Program-made: the position numbers and the translations under genes
Shown: in pieces, positions 63,601 through 64,000 of the stretch
Numbering within the stretch: position 1 is the first letter of the stretch
Layout of the letters: the number at the start of each line of letters is the position of its first letter
The notes under the pieces: model-generated
The model's input: only the letters and a program-made list of their open reading frames with translations
What the model was told of the DNA's origin: nothing
Database searches by the model: none
Assembly (NCBI RefSeq): GCF_042242105.1
Contig: NC_092013.1
Coordinates: forward strand, 29,694,990-29,758,989
Direction of reading: 5' to 3'
DNA: 64,000 bases
From: Pempheris klunzingeri
Taxonomy: Eukaryota > Chordata > Actinopteri > Acropomatiformes > Pempheridae

Positions 63601-63941
63601 CTGTGTGAATAAAGAGCCAGATATCATCAGACATGTTGTTCTTCTGGGTCACACACACCTAGTCTGGCATGTAGCGTTAGTGCACAAACAACACTCACTG
63701 GTATCATCATGTCATCTCACATGCACAGCACTCTTTTTTTCCATACTTGCACTATATCCATGACTATCCCAGCAGCCACCATGCCCAGGCCGGACACCAG
63801 GTACGGCAGCAGGATCTGGGCTGCGATGATCCACGAGCTCTCTGACAGGAAGCCGTGGACCGAACGGGTCAGTCTGCACGAGAAGCCCCTCAGCTTCTTC
63901 CTCTGGAAACGCAGCTCCAGAGCCAGATGGGTCACCACCAT
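54690..63941 (-). CDS. slc41a3: SLC41A3 magnesium transporter
   Basis: Ten coding exons on the complement: 63941-63747, 62638-62531, 62066-61995, 60649-60505, 60425-60279, 59971-59827, 58295-58216, 55954-55823, 55100-54952 and 54869-54690. Phases join to 450 residues. The protein is an MgtE-like polytopic membrane carrier made of two repeated halves. Half 1 has [20 protein letters not shown] (79-97) and [20 protein letters not shown]; half 2 has [13 protein letters not shown] (298-310), [20 protein letters not shown] and several hydrophobic helices (e.g. [20 protein letters not shown]). GNLE/GNLV and the PDN...GDL elements are the conserved SLC41 signatures. SLC41A3 has been reported as a mitochondrial Mg2+ exporter in human cells. 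The start ATG 63941 has an in-frame TAA five codons upstream, so it is the first possible start in this exon. The human N-terminus is longer, so an upstream coding exon beyond the window in another isoform is possible. The end GSSPGTGG is short. Confidence 0.93.
55290..55590. repeat. Dispersed repeat family C fragment
   Basis: Contains GTAGAAATACTCTGTCACAA, TATCAAAAGTACTCATTATG and TGTCAGATAAATGTAGTGGA, the pattern of a repeat abundant in percomorph genomes (as I recall it). Related text occurs at 56411-56890 and 57830-57940 within the same gene. Confidence 0.55.
56411..56890. repeat. Repeat family C, long inverted-repeat copy
   Basis: The left arm (56411-56520; ACTAAGTACATTTAC, ATTTCCATTTCATGCTACTT, CATTTCAGAGGGAAATGTTG, TTTGACAGCTG) is complementary to the right arm (56779-56890; CAGCTGTCAGATAAATGA, GAGATGTAGTGGAGTAAATG, AGTAGCATAAGATGGAAATA). 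About 110 bases per arm with mismatches, around a 258-base centre. A foldback element with long terminal inverted repeats; no coding capacity. Confidence 0.7.
57830..57940. repeat. Repeat family C, short fragment
   Basis: CTGAAGTAAAAATATTAATA and ATACTGAAAGTATCAAAAGC resemble internal parts of the other copies in this gene. Confidence 0.4.
58542..59742. mobile_element. Tc1-like element fossil with a nested insertion
   Basis: The left end CAGTGGATATAAGAAATGCC is the inverted counterpart of the right end at 59701-59742 (CTGGCATTTTAACAGGGC ... TTATATCCACTG). The inverted match continues inward: GATTTCAGTTTGTTTTTCAC on the right against the complement near 58655, and TTAAACTAATACTTTGTTG at 58737 against CAACAAAGTATTAGTTTAA near 59563. 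The interior holds degraded text (CCTTGGAAAGTCTTTTGTAC, CTGACTGATACCTTTTAACA) and no intact transposase. It lies in an slc41a3 intron. A G-run indel (58676-58687) marks decay. The TA duplication is not preserved on the right. Confidence 0.75.
59006..59380. repeat. Dispersed repeat family D, copy 1, nested
   Basis: ATCCATCCATCCACTG, GTCGCGGGGGAGCTGGAGCC, CATGTCTTTGGATTGTGGGA, GGAAGCCAGAGTACCCGGAG and CATGGGGAGAACATGCAAAC are a pattern very common in fish genomes. It interrupts the Tc1-like element between AAAATGTC and ACTAGAACAGC, so it inserted after that element. The frame across it is not a gene. Confidence 0.75.
60895..61177. repeat. Dispersed repeat family D, copy 2
   Basis: GGGTCGTGGGGGGGCTGGAG, CATGTCTTTGGACTGTGGGA, GGAAGCCAGAGAACCTGGAG and GGGGGAACATGACAAGTCCA parallel the copy at 59006-59380, in the same orientation. 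Located in the slc41a3 intron between exons at 61995 and 60649. Confidence 0.75.
62271..62385. repeat. Repeat family A, copy 3 (hairpin core)
   Basis: GTGAATGTAGTCTGGTGTGTGT and GGTTAAACCAAAAGGATC match copies 1 and 2. The core AAAAGGATCCTACAG ... CTGTAGGGATCCTTTT is a nearly perfect inverted repeat of about 15 bp, better paired than in the other copies. Only the centre of the element is recognisable. Confidence 0.65.
62500..62520. repeat. (GT)n microsatellite
   Basis: Short GT run 10 bases from the donor side of slc41a3 exon 2 (62638-62531). Confidence 0.8.
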
Positions 63942-64000
63942 GGCTGGTCCCCGTTAACCCATCCCTGCCTGGACAGTGCGGGTAGGGAAGGAGGGGGCAC

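Overview
The window is vertebrate nuclear DNA, almost certainly from a ray-finned (teleost, probably percomorph) fish. The evidence is multi-exon genes with GT-AG introns, many CA/TG microsatellites, Tc1/mariner-type elements and LINE tails of the kinds common in fish genomes, and proteins that align exon by exon with vertebrate families. Four protein-coding genes can be reconstructed. All exon borders below were read by eye from splice signals, reading frame and remembered family sequences; no alignment was run.

Layout. (1) 2955-11912, minus strand: a 12-exon, 552-residue N-BAR protein best matched to BIN2 (bridging integrator 2). Unlike mammalian BIN2 it ends in an SH3-like module, and that module has lost the residues that normally bind PxxP ligands. 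(2) About 12.0-14.5 kb: the head-to-head spacer between the first two genes, holding a CA microsatellite, a 528-bp Tc1/mariner-derived element and a LINE 3' tail. (3) 14886-26167, plus strand: a 16-exon, 602-residue thioredoxin-glutathione reductase (txnrd3-like). It is a selenoprotein, with an in-frame TGA giving a Gly-Cys-Sec-Gly end and a form-2 SECIS element in the 3' UTR. (4) 27.3-34.8 kb: intergenic, with a large minisatellite and old repeats. (5) 35164-52748, plus strand: chst13, a chondroitin 4-O-sulfotransferase of 339 residues in three coding exons separated by introns of 9.9 and 6.6 kb. (6) 54690-63941, minus strand: slc41a3, an MgtE-like magnesium transporter of 450 residues in ten coding exons, convergent with chst13.

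Gene order txnrd3-chst13-slc41a3 matches, as I recall it, the human 3q21 block TXNRD3-CHST13-SLC41A3, which is paralogous to TXNRD1-CHST11-SLC41A2 on 12q23. The linkage is therefore an old vertebrate paralogon and not a functional operon: the genes act in membrane shaping, redox control, Golgi glycan sulfation and Mg2+ transport.

The most interesting signals are the decaying SH3 of bin2, whose two exons both have microsatellites at their 3' splice sites; the selenoprotein with a two-cysteine CPFC glutaredoxin site; a three-copy repeat family whose hairpin is conserved; a Tc1-like fossil carrying a nested second repeat; and long inverted repeats inside introns. I found no CRISPR array, tRNA, rRNA, or convincing novel multi-gene system.
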